The position numbers were made by a program, and so were the translations under genes. A stretch of 64,000 nucleotides of DNA. It comes from Aurantiochytrium sp. KH105 (lineage: Eukaryota; Sar; Bigyra; Thraustochytrida; Thraustochytriidae). The stretch is taken from NCBI GenBank assembly GCA_003116975.1, contig BGKB01000102.1, forward strand, positions 124,001-188,000, given 5' to 3'. The notes beneath the pieces are model-generated. The model worked only from the letters and a program-made list of their open reading frames with translations, was not told where the DNA came from and searched no databases. Positions 1 through 9,687 of the stretch are shown piece by piece; position 1 is the stretch's first letter; each line of letters opens with the position of its first letter.

Positions 1-3000
1 TCTTCGTCCCTCGCTAGCGTTAAAAAGTTCACATCTTTTTCGAGGGCTTTTTCCTCGTCGAGGGCCTTGCTCTCCGCGCTTCGAGCGCTGCTGAGGGCCA
101 AAGTCTTTGGGGGCGGGGCTGATGGGATATCCACGCCCTCTGGAGGAAAAACTTTCTCGACGGGAAAGGCACGATCCGCAGTGTACGAGATGGCGCGCAA
201 GTCGAGTGTGAAGCGCTGCAGCGGAACATACCATCCAAAGCCGGAGAATTGGCTGGGCTCATAGGGCCAGAGACGCATGCGATCTTTTTCATCGACCGTG
301 TACATAATTTCTGAGCATCTGTTGACAAAGCCAATAAACTTTGGAGAGTGCTTGTGCCCCTGGTAAAACTCACGCCGGATCGTTGACCCGAACAGCTCTC
401 CTTTGTGACGGGGGTTCCCTGGGAGTACATTTGGATCGCGCGGGTTCTGTGGCTCAACGTGGGCGTGCGAAGGACAGTACACGCTTCGATCACCGTATGA
501 CTTTTCATGGTCAGTATTCCATTTAACGAGGTCGCCATTTTTCAGGGCAATCATAATGCTGAGCTGAACGCCAAAGAGAGTATGTGCAGTGTGGAATGCC
601 ACATGCACTGGCTGAAGCTCCTCTTCGCTGGGCTCGACAAGGCGATGACGCCTTTTGCGTTTGCGTTGCTTGGCCCTTATTTTCGCCTTGTACTGCTCAA
701 TATCGTCGTCGTCATCGTAGAGATTCTCCTGAACGGGACGATCAAAGTCTTGCCACGTGAGCTCGAGAAGTTCTTCGAGCACGACAGGCTTGAGAACTTT
801 TTGCCAGACATGTGTTTTGCCAGCGTGTTGCGGGGATGGCAAGGTGCTCAGCAGGCGGACGGTCCCCGCTTCGTCAAGAGATAGAAGAAGGGAGCCCTGG
901 TCCGTGCTCCATACGAGTTGCACAATCGCCGCCGGCATGTTCTTTGGCTGATACTTGCGCAATAACAGCGCCTCTTTCTCGGGTCTCACATCGTAGACGA
1001 GAATGCGACCCGTTCCAGTACCGACGGCCAGATAATCGCCGCCTGCCGACCCAGCGAGTGCCGTTGGAGCCCCCTGGCCGCTACGCACTTTGATGTGCTT
1101 TGATCGAAAGGTGACTCCATTCCAAAAGTCTTTTTCTACACGTCGGAACTCGGGTGTCCGAGCCGTCACCTGTTCAGGTTCGATTGGCTGAACAAGCGCA
1201 AATTGTAGTTTGGTGGCGTCCTCGTCCTCCTCGTCTTCGCTGCTGCTCTCTTCGCCATCGTCTGCGTCTCGGTCTTTCTTGGCTTCGCCGTTTGCCTCTG
1301 CTTCTAATTCCAGTGAAGGGTCCAGTCGTTTTTCGACGAGCTCTTCCTCGTATGCTTGCTCGCGCATGCGCTTTTTTTCGAGCTCTTCGCGAATCCGTTG
1401 CATGGAGGCCTTGCTGTATGCTGCGTTTGTGGAGTTGAAGACGCTTGTTTCTTGCGGGAGTATTGCCTTCTCCAGCTTGAGATGCATTGTTGTCGTTGGT
1501 TTTCTCGAGTGTGAAAGTTGAATAAGATCTCGCGCATCTCTGCGCTGCTGGAGCTCTGTAAATGTGCTTGTAACTTGGTTCTTCATCTCATCCGGTACTT
1601 GGCCGTCGCCTTGCCACAAACTAAAGACAGACCCAAGCACGAGCTTGTCTGCGATCTTGCGTGAGAGCAAACGAGCTGTTTCCACCTCGCCGAATATTCC
1701 TCGCAGGACAGAGTCGAGGGTGCTGTTTGTGATATCGTCTGCAACCATTCGCACAGCATTTTCGCGATCCTCCTCCTGGATGCGGCGTTCGAGCATAGAT
1801 CCGCTCGCGTGCCACTTTTCTACGGCTTGTTCGGCTTCTTGACGAAGCTGAGCCACGTCAAAAGGTTCATACGATTCAAGGAAGTCGTTCACGGCATCCA
1901 TAAGGATGCCACGCACGATCTCAAAGGAAGGTAGCGATGCCTTGGGATACGATGCTGGCCCGAGAGAGCCATCATAGGCCTTTTGCTCGTGTGGGCCAAA
2001 GACGGAATCGCTCGCAACCCACTGACGCTCTTTTTCGAGTGTCTGAAGATCCGCGTGATGGCTTGCGATTCTCGACTGCGTGACCTCAATTTCCTCTTCA
2101 ACACGCTTTGCAAAGTGGTCTATGTTGAAAGTGTCGAGCTCGTCAAAGAGTTCGTCCACATCCTTGTCTTTCAATGTTTCGTCATCCTGCGTTCCGCTGC
2201 TATCAATAACACTTGCTTCTTTACCTGTTTCTGGACTTTGCGTTTGCGGCACATCTTCTGGAACTTGATTTTGCAAGAGATTCGCAAGAACGTAGTCCGC
2301 AGGTGGCGCATGCCCGAGTTCAAGCTCCACGAGGTACTCGAGCCCCTGCGCAACGAGCTTTTCGTGATGCGCGCGGCGTTTCTCGACCTCGCGTTCCTCG
2401 GCGGCGAGTCGAGCTCGTTCTTCGCACAGCTCGCCAAGCTCGCTCTCCAGTGCGCGTAATTTGCCTTCCCAGCGCTCTTCACGGACTTGCGCGACTTTGT
2501 CAAAGAGCTTCGCAAAGTCGCTCTCTGCGTTCTTGGACCCATCATCGACGAGCGCAAAGGCTGCATTGATGTCCTTTGAGAACTCGGTATCCTCGGCATA
2601 GACTGGCTCGCGAAGCTCCTTTTGCAGCGTACCTACTCTTGCGAGTAAACGTTTGAGCGTCGCTTCGCCCGAGATGCTCCTTCGATCGTTCTCTTCGAGA
2701 ATCGCTTCAATTTCTACCTTACGAACGCGTTCAGAAGTCTCGAGTTGCTCACGCTCTCTTCTAATTTTGTCAGCCTTGATTCGGAGCATAGCAACACTTT
2801 CAAGTTGATGCTGAAGCTCCATATCATGAAGTTCGGCTGCAAGGTTATCGTCCTCAATCGCAAAGGTCGCCTCGCGCTCTCGAAGCGCCTGAAGCTGGGC
2901 CTCGAGCTTCTCGCGTTCCATCCGCTCTGACTCGACGCGGACGTCGATGTTATCAAGCTCGTCTTGCAATGCCGCTGCACGTTTGCTTTGATGGAATTCC

Positions 3001-3581
3001 TGGTGCTGAGATAACTTTTCCCGCATTTCGTTAACACGGCGTTCATTCTTTGAAAAACATTCTTCAAGTGTCTTGAATTCTGTGGCACTCAAATCGTTGA
3101 CGTCTTTGGCGAGAAGCGCGTCAATGATTGCATCTTCGAGCTCTTCGCGGCTGCTGCGCTGCGAAGAGGTGACGGACATTGCGCTCGATCGTCGGAGCGA
3201 TGCGAGGGAGCGTCTGCTCGTGCCTTGAACGAGTTTCTGGCTGCGGATGCGTTCCATAGACTCAAACATGCTCGACCTTCTATTTTCCCTGAGAAGCTCT
3301 AGCACCTGGGTCGTACGCTCTGGCTGACTCGAGGCATTATTTCCCGGACTTTCGGTCCTGGTCGCATTCTCGCGCCCTCTCCCCTTACTATTTTTTGCTG
3401 TAGCATCTTCGGTCCTGCTGTCGATGCTCAAACGTCGCTGCGAGTTCGCTTCGTCTACGCCAGCGTCAGAGCCAGCGTCTTCATCGGCCTCGTTGACCTC
3501 CTCCGAGATCTGCTCAAGCGCGAGGGAGGGCTCGGCAGTGACCCATGCCTTGGCGTCGTCGTCGTTGTCCCCGCTGGCCAT
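1..3581 (-). CDS. Coiled-coil protein with C-terminal WD40-like region, 3' partial
   Basis: One frame stays open on the minus strand from an ATG at 3581 to the window edge (about 1193 residues, no stop), so the C-terminus is missing. Residues 1-150 are acidic, Ser/Arg-rich and low in structure. About 170-420 is heptad-like and rich in Glu, Lys and Leu, which I read as coiled coil. From about 815 onward there are beta-propeller-like stretches: alternating hydrophobic strands with GxxxGRILVYDV and DEAGTVRLLS patterns, and later RMRLWPYEP. The stretch between two of them carries a short poly-Asp/basic insert. N-terminal coiled coil plus C-terminal WD repeats occurs in axonemal and dynein-intermediate-chain-like proteins, but I recognise no specific family and assign no function. 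The neighbouring gene diverges from a start 416 bp away. The open frame is certain; the WD40 reading is moderate. Confidence 0.75.
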   Translation of the reverse strand, partial: MASGDNDDDAKAWVTAEPSLALEQISEEVNEADEDAGSDAGVDEANSQRRLSIDSRTEDATAKNSKGRGRENATRTESPGNNASSQPERTTQVLELLRENRRSSMFESMERIRSQKLVQGTSRRSLASLRRSSAMSVTSSQRSSREELEDAIIDALLAKDVNDLSATEFKTLEECFSKNERRVNEMREKLSQHQEFHQSKRAAALQDELDNIDVRVESERMEREKLEAQLQALREREATFAIEDDNLAAELHDMELQHQLESVAMLRIKADKIRREREQLETSERVRKVEIEAILEENDRRSISGEATLKRLLARVGTLQKELREPVYAEDTEFSKDINAAFALVDDGSKNAESDFAKLFDKVAQVREERWEGKLRALESELGELCEERARLAAEEREVEKRRAHHEKLVAQGLEYLVELELGHAPPADYVLANLLQNQVPEDVPQTQSPETGKEASVIDSSGTQDDETLKDKDVDELFDELDTFNIDHFAKRVEEEIEVTQSRIASHHADLQTLEKERQWVASDSVFGPHEQKAYDGSLGPASYPKASLPSFEIVRGILMDAVNDFLESYEPFDVAQLRQEAEQAVEKWHASGSMLERRIQEEDRENAVRMVADDITNSTLDSVLRGIFGEVETARLLSRKIADKLVLGSVFSLWQGDGQVPDEMKNQVTSTFTELQQRRDARDLIQLSHSRKPTTTMHLKLEKAILPQETSVFNSTNAAYSKASMQRIREELEKKRMREQAYEEELVEKRLDPSLELEAEANGEAKKDRDADDGEESSSEDEEDEDATKLQFALVQPIEPEQVTARTPEFRRVEKDFWNGVTFRSKHIKVRSGQGAPTALAGSAGGDYLAVGTGTGRILVYDVRPEKEALLLRKYQPKNMPAAIVQLVWSTDQGSLLLSLDEAGTVRLLSTLPSPQHAGKTHVWQKVLKPVVLEELLELTWQDFDRPVQENLYDDDDDIEQYKAKIRAKQRKRKRRHRLVEPSEEELQPVHVAFHTAHTLFGVQLSIMIALKNGDLVKWNTDHEKSYGDRSVYCPSHAHVEPQNPRDPNVLPGNPRHKGELFGSTIRREFYQGHKHSPKFIGFVNRCSEIMYTVDEKDRMRLWPYEPSQFSGFGWYVPLQRFTLDLRAISYTADRAFPVEKVFPPEGVDIPSAPPPKTLALSSARSAESKALDEEKALEKDVNFLTLARDE

Positions 3582-3997
3582 GCCTCCGCGGCCCAGCCAG
3601 TGTTCCGTTCCTGCTTTAGCCACAAACTCCACTTCTGCAGCTCTGTCCCGTCTCGGGCTCACTACATAGGTTCAACAACATGCTCTGTTTCGTCGCCTGC
3701 TCATCGCAAAGACGCTATAAAACACGGGCTCTCACGTAGGGCCGGCCGGCCGCGCATACCGGTCGTAACGCACATCCGCGGAAACGGGTTTCGCAAGCTC
3801 CAAATGTTACAGCAGTAGAAGAGGAGAAGAAGAAGAAAAGAGCAAACCTCTGTCGAGGCGGCCAGAGCGCAGGACGTCGGATCGAGGCCCCAGAGGCTGG
3901 CGCGCTCGGCGGACCCGGTCCAGTTCAGGCCAGCTCTGGGCAGTCTCCACCGGCCCAGAGAGACTTTGCTCAACGTGGCAGGCTTTCGGCAAAAGCC

Positions 3998-4977
3998 ATG
4001 TGGCCACACTGCCAAGATGACGCGGACAGGCCTCCGGATATGTTTCACTGGGAGTGCGTGCGAGGGGTGGTCCTGGGCCTCGCGAGCGCCCTGCTGCTGG
4101 CGGTGTGCCTCTTTGCCACGGTGCGGATGCTCGTCGTCTTTGTGCGGACACGATGGTACGCCTCGAACCTTCTGATGCTGGCGCTTGGAACGATGCAGTC
4201 GTTCTTCCTCACGCTCAAATATCTGATCGACAAGAATCAGAAGCTCAGCTTTGCGGCGGCGTACGCGCGAGGAGTGCAGTCGCTCATCACATGCGCAAAT
4301 TATGCCAAAGCAGCCGCGGAGACAGGCATGGATCCTGTCATGTTCTCAAAGTATTACTTTCCCCTGCTGGGTGTGTTGACGCTGTACCTGACGCTAATTT
4401 TTCTTGTGGCCATGGGTCGTCGAAAAGATCTCTGCTTTCACCCGCGCTGGTTGGTCATGTCTGTCTCCCAGCTGCTCATTGTGGGACTCTTTTCCATACC
4501 AGGTCTGAAGGTAATGCGAAAACTCGCTGGTGCCATGCACTGGAGTCATGTGTACACAGATCCTTCGATAGGAAATGTCGAAGAGGTGGCGAAGCAGCAG
4601 CGGGCGCTATTTGTTCTTCTGGTCTGTAACGCCATTGGCGCGAGCGCTCAGGTCACGCTCGATCTGTGGCTCAAGTCTGTTTACAAGTACGTTGGTGTGG
4701 AGTGGAAGTGAGAGCGAGCGAACAATTGCTGACCATTGATTCTAACCGAAACAAATGCCCGAAAATGATCAGGAACCCCGAGGATTGCGTACATTTTGAC
4801 ACAGCCATCGAGGAACAGATTCGCATCATTCTCAAGCTGCTGTCATATCACCTGCCCATCACGGCGACGCTCTACGTGTACTTTTGGCTTCCAAGACAGG
4901 GCGAAGAGACGCGTCAAGAGGCCGCGACTTCGCTCGGCATGGAAGACGCTTTTAGTGCTGAGCTCTTGGAGACCTGA
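3998..4977 (+). CDS. Seven-TM-like membrane protein, two exons
   Basis: Exon 1 is 3998-4707 and exon 2 is 4773-4977, giving 304 residues. The unspliced frame would stop at 4711. However, a GTGAG donor at 4708, a CTGAC branch-like motif near 4729 and a GATCAG acceptor ending at 4772 join the two open frames in phase and restore a last hydrophobic helix. Hydrophobic segments lie near residues 23-47, 57-76, 82-102 (weak), 120-141, 152-170, 203-221 and 254-277, so about seven membrane passes. The size and layout recall the THH1/TOM1/TPRA1 family, but no diagnostic motif is visible and the name is only a suggestion. The first ATG in a good context was taken as the start. It is divergent from the coiled-coil/WD40 gene. 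Confidence 0.7.
4708..4772 (+). other. Intron in the seven-TM-like gene
   Basis: 65 bp, GTGAG...CTGAC...GATCAG. Removing it joins codon 236 to the downstream frame (Lys codon split 2+1) and avoids the stop at 4709-4711. Confidence 0.7.
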
Positions 4978-5789
4978 AAGAGCTAAGGCCCAGACGAGGG
5001 TGATTTGTAATAGTACAGAGTGTCTCTGAACCATAAAGATCTAAGATATATACGTTAGAATTCCACAGCGAGGAAAAATTTCTTTCCTGCAGATACTTTC
5101 CTTTTCCGTCCACATACATCTTTAGCCCCATTTGAAATATTCATGCACGAATGGTTCGTATCAATGTCACAGAAACAACTTGTCTCTCCCATACATACTC
5201 GAGAACTTTTTTGTGATTCTGACAGGCAGGCACATGGTCCCATGCACAAACTACGAAAGATGCGTACGATTTCCGATCCTGGAATCTTCTATTCTCCTGC
5301 GTCCTCGACAGTTCAGGACAATGCAAAATAAAAGACGTCCGTGAAAGCACTGAGTCAGAATTTCAGACGACGCAGTTTCATCGCGCGAGTTCAAACCTCG
5401 TATGGGGCTCCGATTTGCAGAGGGAAAAGTAGTTTTTTTCTTTGGTCTAATACAAATGCAAGTTAACCTTTGAATTGAACTTCTTCGGTCCTTGGTAGGG
5501 CTACTACTCCTACTCGTCGTAAGCCTGGATTTTATTGAAATGGCAAATGAGCTTTACTTGGCTCTGTGCTTTGCCCTGCTCTACTCTCCAAAGACAAGCC
5601 GTAGTATTTGGATGTACTTGCTTGTAGTGCAAACATGGAAGCACACGCACGAGCGAGCAAGCAAAAGCGGGGGGGGGGGGGGGGGCAAGACGCGGCTCGA
5701 CCGTCGGTCGCTCGACTCTTCTGCGCCTGGGTCGTTTTTTTCACCAAAAATAAGGTTATTCTCTACTTTCATTCATTCGTGTGCCTCGC
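4978..5789. other. Intergenic, no gene seen
   Basis: 812 bp between two converging genes, AT-richer than the coding DNA on both sides. It holds a 17-G homopolymer at 5669-5685 and an isolated tRNA T-arm-like hairpin at 5385-5401. The open frames here are short, lack domain features and look random. Confidence 0.6.
5669..5685 (+). repeat. 17-bp poly-G run
   Basis: Uninterrupted G tract in otherwise mixed intergenic sequence. Its length may be unreliable in the assembly. Confidence 0.95.
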
Positions 5790-8039
5790 CTATGCAATGG
5801 TAATACCAAGATTTGCAACATGGGCGATGAATTTCCGAACCTGAATGAGACGCATTCCGATTCTTTCGAGATCTGCACGCTGCACAAGACCAAAATCTGC
5901 GAGTTCCTCGACCCCAAGGTCGTGGAAGGAAGAGGCGAATTGATCGAAACCAATGTCGGCGAGCCAACCATCCACGGATCGAAATTGAGGCGCGCTGCCG
6001 TCTGTCGGGAGAACCTCGGAAGCTGTCGCGGCCGTTGATTCGGAGGATGTAGACATCGAGGGTTTGAGCGGCGGCTCTGTAGACGCAGAGCCTGTGTGCG
6101 CGATCGTAGAACCAACATGTGCTGGCGTCGGTGCGCTCGACGCATTTGCAGGCAGCTTGCGCGTCGATGGTCGGGGTGGGACTTGCTTCAAACCAGACAC
6201 TTTGTTCTTGTAGTCGCTACGTGGCGGCAGCGGTGGCGGCGTCCGTTCTGATCTCGGTGAATTTGACACAGTGCTGGCAGCTGTGGCAGTCATTCCCGAA
6301 GAAGTTCGCTGTGACCTGTGATTCGCCGGTGGAGGGAGCGGAGGCGAGGGCGAGCGCGAACGCGGTGGGGAAGGCGGCAAAGGTGAAGGCGTACGTGGAA
6401 GGGGGTCGCCTCCCTCGGCAGGTTGCGCCAGCGATACTCGATTTTGACGTGCCGGATAACGAATGGAAAGACGATTCGTCTTGAGGCGTGAGCTCGAATC
6501 GGAATTTGCGTGAGAATCTTCCACGGCTGTTGCTGCCTCGCAAGCTTTGACATACTCCTCTGGTGGAGCAGCCCCAGCGTGGGGCTGCACATTAAGAACA
6601 GTTGCTTCGTAAAGAACGTGCGTGTTGGGTGGTACATTCGTCGTTCCGTTTTCTCCATAGGCCAAAGCAGGAGAGATACACACGGAAAAGTGCGCGCCCT
6701 CGTGAAGAGATTCAACGCCAAGGCTCAAGCCCATGGGTTGCTCTTCATCCCCAACTACAAAGTCAAGGGCTCCACTTGTCGCCGAATCTGCGTACGAAAC
6801 GGCGAGCATGTGAACCGAGTCCCATATGTACACGGTGTAGTCGAGGCTCACTTTGTCTCCAGGAACAATGGGTGCACTGTTTGCGTTTCCGGATTCGATC
6901 ACTTCGACGGCATAACCCTTGTCAAGCAGCGAGTCAAAGAGATCGAGGCTCTCAAGGGCAAAGGTCTTTGTGGTTTCTTGAAAGATTGCTTTACCGTCGC
7001 TCGCGCCCTCTTGAGGTCCACCGCTGCCAGGCGTGGCGCCGGCCTTTGGCACAACTCTGGATCTACGACGATCTACATCGTCCCAAGCCTCGGCACTTAG
7101 CAGAACGGCCAGGTCGGCTCCGTAGGCCGAAGCCAAGTCCACCAATTTGGCCCGCCATTCTTTGGAAATCGTGGACTCGGTCTCAATTTGGGTCTGCACA
7201 TTGTCAAGCTCGTCACGCGCACTGCGCAGGAGTTCGAGTCGTTCCGGATCTGAACTTTGAACGACCACGGCGGCTCCGTTGCCGCCCATGCCAGCGCCAC
7301 TGTGAGTTTCAATGATGCGTTTCACCTTTTCGAGCGAGTCCATCAGTTCGTTGATGGTCAAGGCCGCTGCATGCCCATCAAAGCCGGAGAGAGGCCGGGC
7401 AGACTTGCTGCCTTGCTTTGCGTCTACCGCGCTGGACGTCAAGGCTCGCGCGCGCGATACATCGGCGCCTGGGCGCATCGCTGTCGCAGCAGCAACGGCC
7501 GCCGCTGGCGTTGTGGTTGTCGATGTAATCGTGCTGCTCCGAGCTGGACCCGATGCTGGGGTCGCGGTGCGCATGACCGAGTCGAACCCATTCGACGCCG
7601 TGGCGCCCATTGTAAATCGAGAGGGCGATAGCGGCGCAGCAAAGTTGGCGTTCCTCGCCTCGAACTGAAAGACACAATGCAATTCGGCAGAGGTCGCTTC
7701 CATCGTTTTGGGCTCCAAGATGGGTATCCACACATCTTCGAGCTGATTTGGCGTTTCCGGGACTTGCAAGGTGACTACACCCATAAGCGTCGGAGGTGCA
7801 AGGAAAGACTCCTTGTTTTTGATCTCGAGACGCAGCGAACCGCCTGCGGCGACCTCATCGACGACGAACTTTTGGTTCCAATAGACGGTCTTTTGGTCCA
7901 TTGTACATTTGCGGTGAGGGGTCTTTTCCTTGTAAAGACCGCTGACAACTTGGACAAAAGGGTAGATGGAGCGGTCGTTGCTCAAATTTCGCGCGCTGCA
8001 CACCTTGAGTTGCAAGCGGCCGCTCATTCCACCAGCCAT
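5790..8039 (-). CDS. C2-FKBP-SAM multidomain protein
   Basis: 749 residues from the ATG at 8039 (context ACCATGG). Residues 5-110 form a C2 domain (LQLKVCSARNL start, WNQKF strand, GVVTLQV strand). About 195-300 is low complexity and helical. Residues 365-490 are an FKBP-type fold, recognisable by PGDKVSLDYTVYIWD, the ALAYGENGTTNVPPNTHVL loop and the final beta strand. About 510-680 is Pro/Ser/Arg-rich. Residues 687-749 are a SAM domain (VDGWLADIGFDQFASSFHDL). In the FKBP part, the Phe-Asp pair and the Trp that floors the FKBP12 pocket are not conserved, so prolyl isomerase activity is doubtful. A likely role is a membrane-binding scaffold (C2 for lipid, SAM for oligomerisation). The frame stays open upstream to about 8550 without an ATG, so a spliced 5' exon could add up to about 170 residues. 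Confidence 0.8.
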   Translation of the reverse strand: MAGGMSGRLQLKVCSARNLSNDRSIYPFVQVVSGLYKEKTPHRKCTMDQKTVYWNQKFVVDEVAAGGSLRLEIKNKESFLAPPTLMGVVTLQVPETPNQLEDVWIPILEPKTMEATSAELHCVFQFEARNANFAAPLSPSRFTMGATASNGFDSVMRTATPASGPARSSTITSTTTTPAAAVAAATAMRPGADVSRARALTSSAVDAKQGSKSARPLSGFDGHAAALTINELMDSLEKVKRIIETHSGAGMGGNGAAVVVQSSDPERLELLRSARDELDNVQTQIETESTISKEWRAKLVDLASAYGADLAVLLSAEAWDDVDRRRSRVVPKAGATPGSGGPQEGASDGKAIFQETTKTFALESLDLFDSLLDKGYAVEVIESGNANSAPIVPGDKVSLDYTVYIWDSVHMLAVSYADSATSGALDFVVGDEEQPMGLSLGVESLHEGAHFSVCISPALAYGENGTTNVPPNTHVLYEATVLNVQPHAGAAPPEEYVKACEAATAVEDSHANSDSSSRLKTNRLSIRYPARQNRVSLAQPAEGGDPLPRTPSPLPPSPPRSRSPSPPLPPPANHRSQRTSSGMTATAASTVSNSPRSERTPPPLPPRSDYKNKVSGLKQVPPRPSTRKLPANASSAPTPAHVGSTIAHTGSASTEPPLKPSMSTSSESTAATASEVLPTDGSAPQFRSVDGWLADIGFDQFASSFHDLGVEELADFGLVQRADLERIGMRLIQVRKFIAHVANLGITIA

Positions 8040-8984
8040 GGTCTTTTTGCGGGGTGCAACCGCTTTCCAGCTCCCTTCGTTGGAAACGCGCACGACTCTT
8101 GATCCTGACCGCCCACGACCGTCTTTCGTATACGGAGGCACAAGTACAGAGGTGGAGGAGCGCTGCTGCGTTGGCACAGGTGCAGGAAGAGATTCGGTCT
8201 CGCGCGATGCAAATTCGAGGTTTTCTTGAGGTGTCTCGTTCGCGTTGTTGCCGCAGGTCGATCCCTTAAAGTGCGAAGTCACGTCAGGGCCTCGCGAAGA
8301 CCTCGCCTGCTGCTCACGTCGGAGCGCGACAAGAAGATCCTGGTCGCGCGGGTCGGAGTCCGTCGCGGCCGCCAGGGGCCTGGATATTTTGTCCGCGCTT
8401 GAAACAGCTTCGCCCGCCGGTTGAGGTGGCGCGTCGCGGGCGAAGCTTGCTAGCACGCAGCCTATGTTTCCAGCAGCCGTCGCGAGACTCGCGACGGCTC
8501 CACACAAACGATTTTGTTCTCCTTTCAGCTCGACGTCCTTTGCGACGTTCTATCTCTTTTTGGGGGGTTGGGGGTGGAGGGTTGGTTGTCTTTGCTGCAA
8601 CAAAGCAAATCTGCCTGCCTGCGTGCGTGTCTCTATGTGAGAGAGAGAGATGAACTCCCGCTCTTGCCTGAAAAGCTTTCCTCGTCGCTCTAGGCCTTGC
8701 TCCTGGCGTCGCTCTCGTCGTTGTCGTCGTCGTTGTCGTTGTGAGGGTTCACGTCGCTCCCTCCGCCTTTCCGAGCCGCGCCTTTCCCGCGTCCAGCGGC
8801 CGAATCCAGCGGGCGCGGGCAGGAGCGGGCGAGAGGCGCCGGGGCAGGAGGCCGCACGTGCCAGCCAGCCGTCGCGCGCGCACGGGCGGGCGGAGCGCGC
8901 GCTCCCTCGCTCGCTCGCTCGCTCGCGCGCAGGTCGCCGCGCAAGACGCGCGCTTTGTGGGACTGCGAAGGGGCAGTCAATCTG

Positions 8985-9075
8985 CGCAAGTGGCGCTTCG
9001 CGCGGAGCGCCACTTGCGGCCGCGCCGCCTCCACTTGCGAGAGGCGCATTCCGCACTTGCGATTCTCCACTTGCG
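8985..9075. promoter_or_regulatory. CACTTGCG motif cluster with perfect hairpin
   Basis: CACTTGCG occurs at 9011-9018, 9032-9039, 9054-9061 and 9068-9075, and inverted at 8985-8992. The segments 8985-8997 and 9006-9018 are a perfect 13-bp inverted repeat with an 8-nt loop. The same octamer occurs twice in the RAD21-SMC6 promoter and once just 5' of the gene at 40368. A protein-binding site is inferred, not shown. Confidence 0.5.
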
Positions 9076-9339
9076 CGAGGCGCATGGATTCATTCTCGCC
9101 GCCGTCGCCGCCAGAACTCCTCGCTCGGGCTCCGCGAACTCGGGCCCGCGGCGAGCGGCGGACCCCGTGCGCCGCGCGGCGCGGGCGGGGAGAGGGGAGA
9201 CGCCGCGCGGACGCGGAGGCGAGCGAGGCGCGCTGCGAACCCGGCCCGAGAAGGGCTGGCTCGCGGCTGGGCGTTCGTTTCCGTGCGGAAGGGCGGGGGC
9301 GCCTGGGCAGAACCGGCTTGCAGAGTTGAGCGCAGCACT

Positions 9340-9340
9340 T

Positions 9341-9398
<58 letters not shown>

Positions 9399-9405
9399 CG
9401 GGGAT
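9340..9405 (+). repeat. CGACGG-type microsatellite
   Basis: Hexanucleotide-like CGACGG/CGACGA repeat in the 5' flank of the HAD-like gene. Confidence 0.85.
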
Positions 9406-9687
9406 CGACGTGGGATCCGGGCTTAGGACGCTACACGTTGTGTGAGGCACCTGCAGCTGCTGGTTCTGAAGATTTGGTGAAAGCAAAATCTCTCTCAACG
9501 TTGCTTTGGAGCGAAAAAGCAGAGAAGAAGAAGAAGAAGAAGAAGAAGCAAAGGTGTGGCGAGCGACGTAAAAAGCTTTACGAGTTGAACTGGTCTAGGG
9601 GCGCACGCCTCGACTTGCTGGACGAAACGCGCCGCAAGTTCACGTGGGCCTTGCGCGGGCCTTTGATTTCGGTACCCATTTCACAAA

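Larger units (their letters stand above)
8040..9687. other. GC-rich divergent intergenic region
   Basis: Separates the C2-FKBP-SAM gene (minus) from the HAD-like gene (plus). The proximal 0.5 kb is an ATG-less open frame continuous with the C2 gene. Beyond it lie a CACTTGCG motif cluster, CTCG repeats near 8905-8930, a CGACGG-type repeat near 9340-9405 and a GAA repeat near 9520-9550. Long overlapping open frames on both strands here are Arg/Ala/Ser-rich by-products of the GC content. Confidence 0.6.

Noticed and set aside
5385..5401. tRNA T-arm-like hairpin with a TTCAAAC loop
   Set aside because: The following ATGGGGC would need a GCCCCAT 5' acceptor strand about 70 nt upstream; none is there, no A box is present, and the nearby anticodon-like arm lacks the invariant U33.
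8650..9498. Several long open frames on both strands
   Set aside because: Arg/Ala/Ser-rich translations of GC simple repeats, overlapping one another with no domain features.
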